This document shows, piece by piece, positions 42,779 through 54,600 of a stretch of DNA of 64,000 nt. Made by a program: the position numbers and the translations under genes. Positions within the stretch are counted from its first letter, which is position 1. Each line of letters starts with the position of its first letter. Below the pieces are notes generated by a model, which ran no database searches, was not told where the DNA came from, and worked only from the letters and a program-made list of their open reading frames with translations. This stretch comes from Auanema rhodensis (lineage: Eukaryota; Nematoda; Chromadorea; Rhabditida; Rhabditidae), in NCBI GenBank assembly GCA_964057225.1, contig OZ059898.1, positions 9,486,001-9,550,000 on the forward strand, written 5' to 3'.

Positions 42779-44179
42779 CAGTCCTGTGCGATGAAGGTTG
42801 CACACCCCGATGTTAGAGGCCCCAGACCTCAAACTACAAAAAAAAATTCGAAAAAATTAATTTGGGTTTCAGGCTTAAGTATCAACATATCGATTAAAAT
42901 TGAAGTTAAAATGATGTAAACTGAATTTTTTAAAAATAATTTAAGTTTAATATTTAAAATATTCATATTTTTGCTTGTTTTGCATAATAAAAAACTAAAA
43001 TTAAACTAAAATAAATTTAAGATGGCTAGAGGCAAGAAAACTTCCCCTGAAGTAATATCCATCATAATCAATATGAAGGAGAAGGGCTTAAGCGTTCGGA
43101 AAATAGGCGAAATGCTGTCGATGCCTCCCAGTACCATTCAAAGAGTATGGAAAGATGTCCAAAAACCATACAAAATGGATATGAGAGGACGAGAAAGAAA
43201 AACTACGAAAAATCAAGACAATCTGTTGGTTAGGCTGGTCCAGAAGCATCCAGACAGCACATCCATGCAGTTGAGCCAACATCTTCAACGTATGTTTAAT
43301 ATTATGCTACATCCCTCCAACGTAAGAAGAAGGCTGTTAGCCAGAAACTTACGGGCCCGTGTTCCTGTGCGAAAGCCGTTGATTTCGGTCAACAACAGGC
43401 TCAAGTGTGTTCAGTTTGCACAAGAGCATCTGAACTGGACCATTGAAAATTGGTCTTCCGTCATTTTCACTGATGAAAGCAAATTTTGCTTATTTGGAAG
43501 TGACGGACCTGGATTCGTCAAAAGGCCACTCAATCAACGGTACAACCCCAAATACATGCGACCTACGGTCAAGCATGGTGGCGGAAACGTCTTGTTTCTG
43601 TTACTCCGAAATTGGGCCTCTATTCCGCGTAGAAAGCAGAATGTGTGCAGAAGACTACCAGCACATTCTTCAAGAAGCCTTCATGCCCTTCGCCATCAAC
43701 AAGTTAGGAACGAGGAATTGATTTATCCTGCAACAAGATAACGATCCCAAGCACACGGCTCGATCGACAACGAAGTTCATGGAAGAGAACCGGCTGAACG
43801 TTCTAAATTGGCCCAGCCAGTCTCCGGATCTCAACCCCATAGAGCATATTTGGAGAGAACTTGGACGAAGATCTTCAAAATACCCATGTTCTAATAAGGA
43901 TGAGAAGTTCAGAGTCCTCCGTACACTCTGGAGGGAGATATCACCGGATCTGCTGAAGAAACTCGTGGAATCGATGCCCAGAAGACTTCAAGCAGTGATT
44001 GATAATTTTGGATATCCAACAAAATATTAATAAACTTGTTTAATTAATTTTTAAAATTTTTTTATTGATTCTGTAGTGGTTTTTAACATCCAAAATATTT
44101 TTTCTCGATTTTTCTGTAGTTTGCTTCAAAAGATACGGGGGGATTCTAGTGGGTGTGCAACCTTCATCGCACAGGACTG
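42779..44179 (+). mobile_element. Tc1-like element with intact inverted repeats (1.4 kb)
   Basis: Ends match as inverted repeats: CAGTCCTGTGCGATGAAGGT at 42779 and its complement ending at 44179, about 29 bp, flanked by TA on both sides. It lies head to head with the broken Tc1 copy at 41635-42544. Confidence 0.9.
43022..44030 (+). pseudogene. Tc1-like transposase with two frameshifts
   Basis: Full-length layout: ATG at 43022, two HTH regions (SVRKIGEMLSMPPSTIQRVW), GRPRK-like GRERKTT, first Asp in IFTDESKF, second Asp in QDNDPKHTAR, Glu in NPIEHIWREL (DD34E), C-terminal PRRLQAVI and a stop at 44028. A short deletion near 43588 removes the MVWG motif and shifts the frame; a second shift lies near 43720. 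Inactive itself but could be moved by a related transposase through its TIRs. Confidence 0.9.
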
Positions 44180-44771
44180 TATATATATATATATATATTT
44201 CTACTTTTTTTGTGTTATAGGGCAAAACCGAATGCTTCCATCGATATTTTAAGACAAACGTAAACAGATAAAAGAATTTATTATCAAATCACAAGAAATT
44301 ACAGTATGTATACATTGACAAAGAATACAAAGAAAAAAATTATAAAATAGAGAATTTATTGAGTTGTGATTCACATAGCGCATAAGCAATCGATCTGGGT
44401 TAGTGCAAAAATAAACCCGTGTTATATGTTTTTTCTCATTTCGTAGGCATTGCTGGTTCAGGCTTTGGTCATTTGAATAGCTTGCACATGTTCACCATAT
44501 GCTTGCAGATTTGACATTGAGAAAATAGATATACCGATTAAAATGAAATGTCGAATATGAAATTTAAAAATTATCGATTTTTGACTAAAATCGACTTAAG
44601 CAGTGTGATAATTCACGATTTTTGCTTAAAATCGACTTAAGCAATATGATAATTCACGATTTTTGACTAAAATCGACAGTTATGTACCTTTTTTTTAAAT
44701 TTGATTTGTCTAATTGTCTATTTTTATTTTCTATTTCCAAGCTTGATATGCGCAGCGTTTCGAAATCCAAA
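44180..44771. other. Non-coding stretch with hAT-like subterminal repeats
   Basis: AT-rich. From 44555 to 44690 three units of the type ATCGATTTTTGACTAAAATCGACTTAAGC recur about 45 bp apart, like those at 10200-10345. No gene seen in 44180-44550. Confidence 0.5.
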
Positions 44772-45090
44772 GTGTGGCACAATTTTTAGAGATTGAAAAA
44801 AAATGTGTCATGTAGTTTATGTGGTAAGATTTATACGTTTCATGGGGCAACCACAAACCTTTGGGACCATATCAAAAAATTACATCCCCAAGAATCGAAT
44901 GATCTCACCAAAAAAGATACTTGCTCCCTTGTGTCCTAACAATCTCAACCACTCATTACACAATCTTTGTGGCCCACTAAGTCCAAGTTAAAATCCGAAA
45001 AATTTTGGAAAAAGGAAAAGTTGGTAGACTTCTTTTTTTTATCATATATCTCGCTAAGAATTGTAGAAACTTCTAGTTTTCTTGAGTTTT
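44772..45090 (+). pseudogene. hAT transposase N-terminus with BED zinc finger
   Basis: One frame reads VWHNF, stop, then a BED finger (CSLCGKIY...LWDHIKKLH). After a second stop it continues with KLVDFF and IVETSSFLEFLK, which fit the segment after the finger in hAT transposases. The rest of the hAT protein is not here; the frame continues instead into an acidic region (next entry). Confidence 0.7.
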
Positions 45091-45968
45091 TGAAAGACCT
45101 GAAAGATGAAAATGAAGAGGAGAGGGAAGAGGAGAGGGAAGAGGATAAAGATGAGCCAAGAGCTAAAAGAAGGAAAACTAGCGAGCACATCCTCACGTCC
45201 ACTCCAAGGACCTCAAGCGACACCGTTACCAGTCATAGCACTGCAAGTGCTTCTACCTCCTACGTGACCGAATTCAGTCAAAGCACCGCAAGTGCCTCAT
45301 CAGTAAGCCCCAGGGCGAAAAGGCTGATTAAGCCTCCCGCAAAAATGGTGAAGAGTAAGTTCTATCTTTCACTAGAAATTATTTTTGATTGTTAGGCGTA
45401 ACCCCAAAAGTGCGGGTAATAACGAGACCAAAAACCAAGCCCAAGATCAGTGAGTTTATTGACCATTTATATCTAACGTTGACATACAGCGCTCACTGAC
45501 TTTAAAAAGTTAGTCAAATCAATGTGTTACGACAACGGAATAGAAAAATGTTTTCTTATTCAGGCCAAGAAGTTCCTCATGGAGATATTAAAATGTCACG
45601 GACACCCTCTTGACGATTTTGACCCGAAGTCGTTAAAAATAACACCAGGTATCTTAATCATTCTCACAGCATAAACAAATATAACCAATTCAGAATTCTA
45701 GACCGTGTTGAGCAACAGCGCACAATTAAAAAAAACCTTGAACCAGGTTTTACCAGCAACTCAATTGTTTTATTTGGAGACGTCAAATACTGCTGTGCCA
45801 CCTTGGAGCCAATTGAAGCAAATGGGAGATTGCTTCTGAAATATGAGGTGATTCTAATTGTTAAACCTTTTTCAAAAATTTTATAAATAGTTTTAGAATA
45901 ATGCGAGGAAAGTTGAAGTGAAGCTGACCGAGCTGTTTTATAGATCTTCACCTGCAGCCCGCATTTAA
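45091..45968 (+). CDS. Spliced gene of unknown function (five exons, 5' end unclear)
   Basis: Exons about 45091-45354, 45396-45449, 45490-45648, 45702-45847 and 45897-45968 join in one frame with introns of 41, 40, 53 and 49 nt, all GT..AG. The first exon is acidic then Ser/Thr-rich with KRRK-type basic clusters. The later exons form a compact-looking domain (FKKLVKSMCYDNG, FLMEILKCHG, VLFGDVKYCCATL). No Met fits the start; the frame is open back into the hAT remnant. I do not recognise it. Preserved phase over four introns suggests it was recently functional. Confidence 0.55.
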
Positions 45969-46042
45969 ATTTCCTAGTAGACGCAAATTGGGAAGGCTTA
46001 TTCGAGAAAAAGCTGATGCTATTCATCAGAAAATTTTGAAAC
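45969..46042. other. Short spacer before Gypsy copy C
   Basis: 3' flank of the spliced gene; nothing recognised. The LTR fragment of copy C begins at about 46043. Confidence 0.5.
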
Positions 46043-46213
46043 ACATGTTTACCATGTGCTTGCAGATGTGACATCCCCCCACATAAAAAGTTGAACGTCC
46101 TTGTTCAAAAACAAAATAAATTGATTCACTTTTTAAGATAGTTGGATGTTGGAAAAAAAATCATGGTGTAGTGGATAAAAAAAAATGTATACAATACGTT
46201 TTGAAAGTTTTAG

Positions 46214-46408
46214 CTATTGTCTCTTCAAATTTGTTGAATTCGAAATGTAGTATCGAGTAGATTCTATTCCATTCACTTGAGTAGTGAAATGCTTGCCAAC
46301 GAGAGCTTTGCTTCTAAACCATTCGACTGTGATATAGTCGTTCATTTTCTTGAGTTGTACAGGTACGGTGTTACCTTGAGAAAAAGTCGAGCCCGTTCTG
46401 TACAACAA
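46214..46408 (-). CDS. Small conserved ORF of copy C
   Basis: Counterpart of 4690-4881, about 92-95% identical at protein level, also preceded by a T-run and GTACAG. Conservation of this frame in two otherwise broken copies is the main evidence that it codes. Confidence 0.5.
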   Translation of the reverse strand: MLYRTGSTFSQGNTVPVQLKKMNDYITVEWFRSKALVGKHFTTQVNGIESTRYYISNSTNLKRQ

Positions 46409-46465
46409 AATGAAAACTCGTTTGACCCGTATGACTAATGTCCATAAAGTGAATACAAGTAATGA

Positions 46466-46960
46466 TTAAACATAACAAATAGCCAGATTCACAAGAGAAT
46501 ATTGAAAAACTGCTGTAACTAAATAAGGCCCTTCGAATGAAGGTGTTAGTTTGTTTCGAGTAGAATTCACTTTCATCATAACTAAGTCATTAACCTGAAT
46601 TTCTTTATTTTGTGTTCTATTTCGTGTATTGTACCGTTGTTCATTCTTCTTTGTGCATGTTTCAATTCTATCTTTTACTATATTAGATGTGCTTTCATTT
46701 TGTATTAGTGATCTATTGACAAAATCTTCTGTACGATTGGCTGGTTCTTCAAATTGAAGATTATTTCCAGGCAATTGGTGGTCAATAGGAAGTCTTGCAT
46801 CCCGACCAAATGATACAACAAATGGACTAATAGATGTTGATGAGTTTGGTAACGTATTGATCGCAAACATATCTTTGGGTAGGTGTAAATCCCAGTTAGT
46901 TTATTGTTCATTCACGAATGAAGAGAGCGCTTCTTCTAAAGTTCTATGAAGTCTCTCAAC
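46466..46960 (-). pseudogene. Integrase core end and C-terminal domain of copy C
   Basis: From the catalytic Glu region (VERLHR, next to the mariner end) through a stop near 46900, then open to FEGPYLVTAV, where a deletion of about 270 bp joins it to downstream non-coding sequence. Confidence 0.82.
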
Positions 46961-46973
46961 TTGTATATATATA

Positions 46974-47665
46974 CAGGGTGGGTGAGAAGTATGTGTCGCT
47001 CTTTAAATCTCAATATTTCAAAAACAAAACAATATTTTAGCATCAAAAGTTTTTATTATAAAGAGTTATTATTAACTTAGAAATTTTACAAATTGTGTTC
47101 AAAATGGGCTCCTTTTGCTTTAGTTACCGCTGCTATCCTCTTTTTGAAATTGTTCACTGTTGACCACAGGTAATCCTCATCTATTTCGTCCCATGCTTTG
47201 ATCAAAGCTAGCTTCAGCGAATCCAAACTAGTGAAATGTTGCTTCTCTATTTTAGATTGAAGTAGTCCCCATACTGAATAGTCCATTGGGTTGAGGTCAG
47301 GTGAACAGGAAGGCCATACATCTTTGCCCCAGAACCCTGGAAAATGGGTTTTACAGTAGTCCATCGTCGTTTTGGCACTATGAGCTGGTGCCCAATCCTG
47401 TTGAAGAATCATTTCTTGATTTTCGAAGTTGCTCCTCATCCATGGTCCTAAAACGTCCTCCAATATGGTTTTTTGATACACGGCCGCATTGATTTTGACG
47501 TTCCTTTCAATGAAAACAAGCGGTGTCTTCAATTTTGCTGTGATTCCTCCCCAAACCATCAAAGATTTGAAGAAGAGAGATCTCTCAGCAATGATTCTGT
47601 TCTGATTTTTTCTTCCATCTATTTTCATCAGTTGTCGATAGTTCTGTCTGTCCTCTACCTTCAAT
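46974..47665 (-). mobile_element. Mariner-type element fragment (DD37D), 3' part
   Basis: The terminal sequence CAGGGTGGGTGAGAAG at 46974 lies next to TATATATA, as at a mariner end. The coding part is 47086 to about 47660: SLMVWGGI, LQQDWAPAHSA, SCSPDLNPMDYSVWG. The last two catalytic Asp residues are 37 residues apart (DD37D, maT-like). The N-terminal half and other end are gone; it abuts Gypsy protease sequence. Confidence 0.87.
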
Positions 47666-48641
47666 GTCAATATGAACAAACGGAAACATGTGTCCATTAT
47701 TCTTTGTTGTTGTGTGACATACAAAAGGTATGGCTAAACGAATGTAAGTTATGATGGTGGGAAAATAGCTCCGCATCAATTCATCACTAAATCTTTCATG
47801 AATCTCTTTTTCCTCAAGTGGCGGAGCAGTTGGGCTCAACATGATATGGTTTATTTTTAACATAGAAGTAGGGGAGAGATAACATTTTATAGTGAAATAT
47901 AATGCTATCATTAGACATAATATCAGAGTTATACAACCGATGGTAATGAGTGTTTGTTTAATTGAACCTACACAAAAGTCAATGAACAAATCCAAATTTC
48001 GGAAAACAATTTTCCTGGCATCTCTTGTAAGTTCACTTCCTTTGAAGATGAAAAAGGAAATTTGAGGCCAATTGTGTGAACGAGAAATTACGCGGAGAAG
48101 ATCATGATGAGGTGAAGTAGATAAACTATAACCATAAGTTAATCCAATAGATAAGGCTTAGGATTTTTCAGTCGAATTTTCAAACAAATTTCGCCCTGTG
48201 AATCGAAGTTTACTCAATTCAGCATAATGATCATGTTTATCTGAATGTATACTATCTACTTTATGTGAGTCACCTTTATAATCTCTCCATGTTCCACTTT
48301 AATACCAAATCTCTGTCTCTTTGTGTTCACAATTGAAATGTGGTTCTATTTCCTGACAAGTTGTTATTTTTAAAACAATTCTTCCAACAAATTGGGCAAC
48401 GATATCATCCCGTTGAAGCATAGCTCTTACTCCTATTGTAAGCTGTATACGTACATAGCCTGCCAGCTTTTTACTGTTTCCATTTGAGATTTACAGATGG
48501 TATGAAATTTTTGATGAAATTCGTCAATTATGGAGAGACGCGCTTTCTCAAAACCATAATTCAACTTATTATCTATTATCGTTTTAGTTTTTTGTGGAGA
48601 ATATTGTCATATACTTCTGCTACACACAACTCTCAACCTCT
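47666..48641 (-). pseudogene. Envelope-like region and protease start, copy C
   Basis: Open from the membrane anchor through the start of protease (47995-47665) in one frame, as in copy 1. The ectodomain part has a deletion relative to copy 1 (residues between the ITTCQEIEPHF block and the CEHKE block) and a stop. At its 5' end a helical segment not seen in copy 1 is present before the satellite begins. Confidence 0.8.
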
Positions 48642-51600
48642 CTGGTAACAGTTTTTATTAAAAGTTTCTATGATTATGAATAAACAAATGAAAAAGAATC
48701 AAAAAGAAACACTTCTTGTTTTCTTATTTGATTATAATACTTGAAATTCCAAAACCACTAGAATAAAATGAAGAAAGCGACAATAATTTTTGAATGATTT
48801 GAAGAGAATTGTAAGTTTTAGAAAAGATTTGATGTTTTGCTTTCTCTACTTTTAACTGATTGTCGGCTAAATTATGGTAACAGTTTTTATTAAAAGTTTC
48901 CATGATTATGATTAAACAAAGAAAAAAGAATCAAAAGAGTCACTTCTTGTTTATTTATTTGATTATAATACTTGAAATTCCAAAAACAGTAGAATAAAAT
49001 CAAGAAAGCGACAAAAACAGTTGAACGATTAAAAGACGATTGTAAGTTTTAGAAAATAATAAAAGTTTAGCTCTCTCTACTATTAACTGATTGTCGGCTA
49101 AATTATGGTAACAGTTTTTATTAAAAGTTTCCATGATTATGATTAAACAAAGAAAAAAGAATCAAAGAGAAACACTTCTTGTTTATTCATTTGATTATAA
49201 TACTTGAAATTCCAAAAACAGTAGAATAAAATCGAGAAAGCGACATAAATAGTTGAACGATTACAACACGATTGTAAGTTTAAGAAAATAATTAAAGTTT
49301 AGCTCTCTCTACTATTAACTGATTGTCGGCTAAATTATGGTAACAGTTTTTATTAAAAGTTTCCATGATTATGATTAAACAAAGAAAAAAGAATCAAAGA
49401 GAAACACTTCTTGTTTATTTATTCGATTATAATACTTGAAATTCCAAAAACAGTAGAATAAAATTGAGAAAGCGACATAAACAGTTGAACGATTAGAAGA
49501 CGATTGTAAGTTTTAGAAAATAATTAAAGTTTAGCTCTCTCTACTATTAACTGATTGTCGGCTAAATTATGGTAACAGTTTTTATTAAAAGTTTCCATGA
49601 TTATGATTAAACGAAGAAAAAAGAATCAAAAGAGTCACTTCTTGTTTATTTATTTGATTATTATACTTGAAACTCCAAAAACAGTAGAATAAAATCAAGA
49701 AAGCGACAAAAACAGTTGAACGATTAGAAGACGATTGTAAGTTTTAGAAAATAATAAAAGTTCAGCTCTCTCTACTATTAACTGATTGTCGGCTAAATTA
49801 TGGTAACAGTTTTTATTAAAAGTTTCCATGATTATGATTAAACAAAGAAAAAAGAATCAAAGAGAAACACTTCTTGTTTATTTATTTGATTATAATACTT
49901 GAATTTCCGAAAACAGTAGAATGAAATTGAGAAAGCGACATAAACAGTTGAACGATTACAACACGATTGTAAGTTTTAGAAAATAATTAAAGTTTAGCTC
50001 TCTCTACTATTAACTGATTGTCGGCTAAATTATGGTAACAGTTTTTATTAAAAGTTCCCATGATTATGATTAAACAAAGAAAAAAGAATCAAAGAGAAAC
50101 ACTTCTTGTTTATTTATTCGATTATAATACTTGAAATTCCAAAAACAGTAGAATAAAATTGAGAAAGCGACATAAACAGTTGAACGATTAGAAGACGATT
50201 GTAAGTTTTAGAAAATAATTAAAGTTTAGCTCTCTCTACTATTAACTGATTGTCGGCTAAATTATGGTAACAGTTTTTATTAAAAGTTTCCATGATTATG
50301 ATTAAACAAAGAGAAAAGAATCAAAGAGAAACACTTCTTGTTTATTTATTTGATTATAATACTTGAAATTCCAAAAACAGTAGAATAAAATTGAGAAAGC
50401 GACATAAACAGTTGAACGATTAGAAGACGATTGTGAGTTTTAGAAAATAATTAAAGTTTAGCTCTCTCTACTATTAACTAATTGTCGGCTAAATTATGGT
50501 AACAGTTTTTATTAAAAGTTTCCATGATTATGATTAAACAAAGAAAAAAGAATCAAAGAGAAACACTTCTTGTTTATTTATTTGATTATAATACTTGAAA
50601 TTCCAAAAACAGTAGAATAAAATTGAGAAAGCGACATAAACAGTTGAACGATTAGAAGACGATTGTGAGTTTTAGAAAATAATTAAAGTTTAGCTCTCTC
50701 TACTATTAACTAATTGTCGGCTAAATTATGGTAACAGTTTTTATTAAAAGTTTCCATGATTATGATTAAACAAAGAAAAAAGAATCGAAGAGAAACACTT
50801 CTTGTTTATTTATTTGATTATAATACTTGAAATTCCAAAAACAGTAGAATAAAATCGAGAAAGCGACATAAATAGTTGAACGATTACAACACGATTGTAA
50901 GTTTAAGAAAATAATTAAAGTTTAGCTCTCTCTACTATTAACTGATTGTCGGCTAAATTATGGTAACAGTTTTTATTAAAAGTTTCCATGATTATGATTA
51001 AACAAAGAGAAAAGAATCAAAGAGAAACACTTCTTGTTTATTTATTTGATTATAATACTTGAAATTCCAAAAACAGTAGAATAAAATTGAGAAAGCGACA
51101 TAAACAGTTGAACGATTAGAAGACGATTGTGAGTTTTAGAAAATAATTAAAGTTTAGCTCTCTCTACTATTAACTAATTGTCGGCTAAATTATGGTAACA
51201 GTTTTTATTAAAAGTTTCCATGATTATGATTAAACAAAGAAAAAAGAATCAAAGAGAAACACTTCTTGTTTATTTATTTGTTTATAATACTTGAAATTCC
51301 AAAAACAGTAGAATAAAATTGAGAAAGCGACATAAACAGTTGAACGATTAGAAGACGATTGTGAGTTTTAGAAAATAATTAAAGTTTAGCTCTCTCTACT
51401 ATTAACTAATTGTCGGCTAAATTATGGTAACAGTTTTTATTAAAAGTTTCCATGATTATGATTAAACAAAGAGAAAAGAATCAAAGAGAAACACTTCTTG
51501 TTTATTTATTTGATTATAATACTTGAAATTCCAAAAACAGTAGAATAAAATTGAGAAAGCGACATAAACAGTTGAACGATTAGAAGACGATTGTGAGTTT

Positions 51601-54600
51601 TAGAAAATAATTAAAGTTTAGCTCTCTCTACTATTAACTAATTGTCGGCTAAATTATGGTAACAGTTTTTATTAAAAGTTTCCATGATTATGATTAAACA
51701 AAGAAAAAAGAATCAAAGAGAAACACTTCTTGTTTATTTATTTGATTATAATACTTGAAATTCCAAAAACAGTAGAATAAAATTGAGAAAGCGACATAAA
51801 CAGTTGAACGATTAGAAGACGATTGTGAGTTTTAGAAAATAATTAAAGTTTAGCTCTCTCTACTATTAACTAATTGTCGGCTAAATTATGGTAACAGTTT
51901 TTATTAAAAGTTTCCATGATTATGATTAAACAAAGAAAAAAGAATCAAAGAGAAACACTTCTTGTTTATTTATTTGATTATAATACTTGAAATTCCAAAA
52001 ACAGTAGAATAAAATCGAGAAAGCGACATAAATAGTTGAACGATTACAACACGATTGTAAGTTTAAGAAAATAATTAAAGTTTAGCTCTCTCTACTATTA
52101 ACTGATTGTCGGCTAAATTATGGTAACAGTTTTTATTAAAAGTTTCCATGATTATGATTAAACAAAGAGAAAAGAATCAAAGAGAAACACTTCTTGTTTA
52201 TTTATTTGATTATAATACTTGAAATTTCAAAAACAGTAGAATAAAATTGAGAAAGCGACATAAACAGTTGAACGATTAGAAGACGATTGTGAGTTTTAGA
52301 AAATAATTAAAGTTTAGCTCTCTCTACTATTAACTAATTGTCGGCTAAATTATGGTAACAGTTTTTATTAAAAGTTTCCATGATTATGATTAAACAAAGA
52401 AAAAAGAATCAAAGAGAAACACTTCTTGTTTATTTATTTGATTATAATACTTGAAATTCCAAAAACAGTAGAATAAAATCAAGAAAGCGACAAAAACAGT
52501 TGAACGATTTGAAGACGATTGTAAGTTTTAGAAAAGAAATAAAGTTTAGCTCTCTCTACTATTAACTGATTGTCGGCTAAATTATGGTAACAGTTTTTAT
52601 TAAAAGTTTCCATGATTATGATTAAACAAAGAAAAAAGAATCAAAGAGAAACACTTCTTGTTTATTTATTTGATTATAATACTTGAAATTCCAAAAACAG
52701 TAGAATAAAATCGAGAAAGCGACATAAACAGTTGAACGATTACAACACGATTGTAAGTTTTAGAAAATAATTAAAGTTTAGCTCTCTCTACTATTAACTG
52801 ATTGTCGGCTAAATTATGGTAACAGTTTTTATTAAAAGTTCCCATGATTATGATTAAACAAAGAAAAAAGAATCAAAGAGAAACACTTCTTGTTTATTTA
52901 TTCGATTATAATACTTGAAATTCCAAAAACAGTAGAATAAAATTGAGAAAGCGACATAAACAGTTGAACGATTAGAAGACGATTGTAAGTTTTAGAAAAT
53001 AATTAAAGTTTAGCTCTCTCTACTATTAACTGATTGTCGGCTAAATTATGGTAACAGTTTTTATTAAAAGTTTCCATGATTATGATTAAACAAAGAGAAA
53101 AGAATCAAAGAGAAACACTTCTTGTTTACTTATTTGATTATAATACTTGAAATTCCGAAAACAGTAGAATAAAAGCAAGAAAGCGACAAAAACAGTTGAA
53201 CGATTAGAAGACGATTGTAAGTTTTAGAAAATAATAAAAGTTTAGCTCTCTCTACTATTAACTGATTGTCGGCTAAATTATGGTAACAGTTTTTATTAAA
53301 AGTTTCCATGATTATGATTAAACAAAGAGAAAAGAATCAAAGAGAAACACTTCTTGTTTACTTATTTGATTATAATACTTGAAATTCCGAAAACAGTAGA
53401 ATAAAATCAAGAAAGCGACAAAAACAGTTGACGATTAGAAGACGACTGTAAGTTTTAGAAAATAATTAAAGTTTAGCTCTCTCTACTATTAACTGATTGT
53501 CGGCTAAATTATGGTAACAGTTTTTATTAAAAGTTTCCATGATTATGATTAAACAAAGAAAAAAGAATCAAAGAGAAACACTTCTTGTTTATTTATTTGA
53601 TTATAATACTTGAAATTCCAAAAACAGTAGAATAAAATTGAGAAAGCGACATAAACAGTTGAACGATTAGAAGACGATTGTAAGTTTTAGAAAATAATAA
53701 AAGTTTAGCTCTCTCTACTATTAACTGATTATCGGCTAAATTATGGTAACAGTTTTTATTAAAAGTTTCCATGATTATGATTAAACAAAGAGAAAAGAAT
53801 CAAAGAGAAACACTTCTTGTTTACTTATTTGATTATAATACTTGAAATTCCGAAAACAGTAGAATAAAATTGAGAAAGCGACAAAAACAGTTGAACGATT
53901 AGAAGACGATTGTAAGTTTTAGAAAATAATAAAAGTTTAGCTCTCTCTACTATTAACTGATTGTCGGCTAAATTATGGTAACAGTTTTTATTAAAAATTT
54001 CCATGATTATGATTAAACAAAGAAAAAAGAATCAAAGAGAAACACTTCTTGTTTATTTATTTGATTATAATACTTGAAATTCCGAAAACAGTAGAATAAA
54101 ATTGAGAAAGCGACAAAAACAGTTGAACGATTAGAAGACGATTGTAAGTTTTAGAAAATAATAAAAGTTTAGCTCTCTCTACTATTAACTGATTGTCGGC
54201 TAAATTATGGTAACAGTTTTTATTAAAAGTTTCCATGATTATGATTAAACAAAGAGAAAAGAATCAAAGAGAAACACTTCTTGTTTACTTATTTGATTAT
54301 AATACTTGAAATTCCGAAAACAGTAGAATAAAATCAAGAAAGCGACAAAAACAGTTGAACGATTAGAAGACGATTGTAAGTTTTAGAAAATAATAAAAGT
54401 TTAGCTCTCTCTACTATTAACTGATTGTCGGCTAAATTATGGTAACAGTTTTTATTAAAAGTTTCCATGATTATGATTAAACAAAGAGAAAAGAATCAAA
54501 GAGAAACACTTCTTGTTTACTTATTTGATTATAATACTTGAAATTCCGAAAACAGTAGAATAAAATCAAGAAAGCGACAAAAACAGTTGAACGATTAGAA

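Larger units (their letters stand above)
46043..48641 (-). mobile_element. Ty3/Gypsy-like retroelement, copy C, gutted
   Basis: Same family as copy 1. Minus-strand order: envelope-like region (48641 to about 47800), membrane anchor, start of protease (ends about 47665), mariner fragment, integrase core end and C-terminus (46960-46466, with internal deletion), small conserved ORF (46214-46408), polypurine tract (46074-46085) and about 30 bp of LTR. Most of protease, all of RT and RNase H, and the integrase finger are missing. It extends about 100 bp further 5' in the envelope region than copy 1 shows. Confidence 0.85.

Noticed and set aside
44040..44225. Minus-strand ORF at the right end of the Tc1-like element
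   Set aside because: It reads across the TIR and a TA microsatellite; no coding signal.
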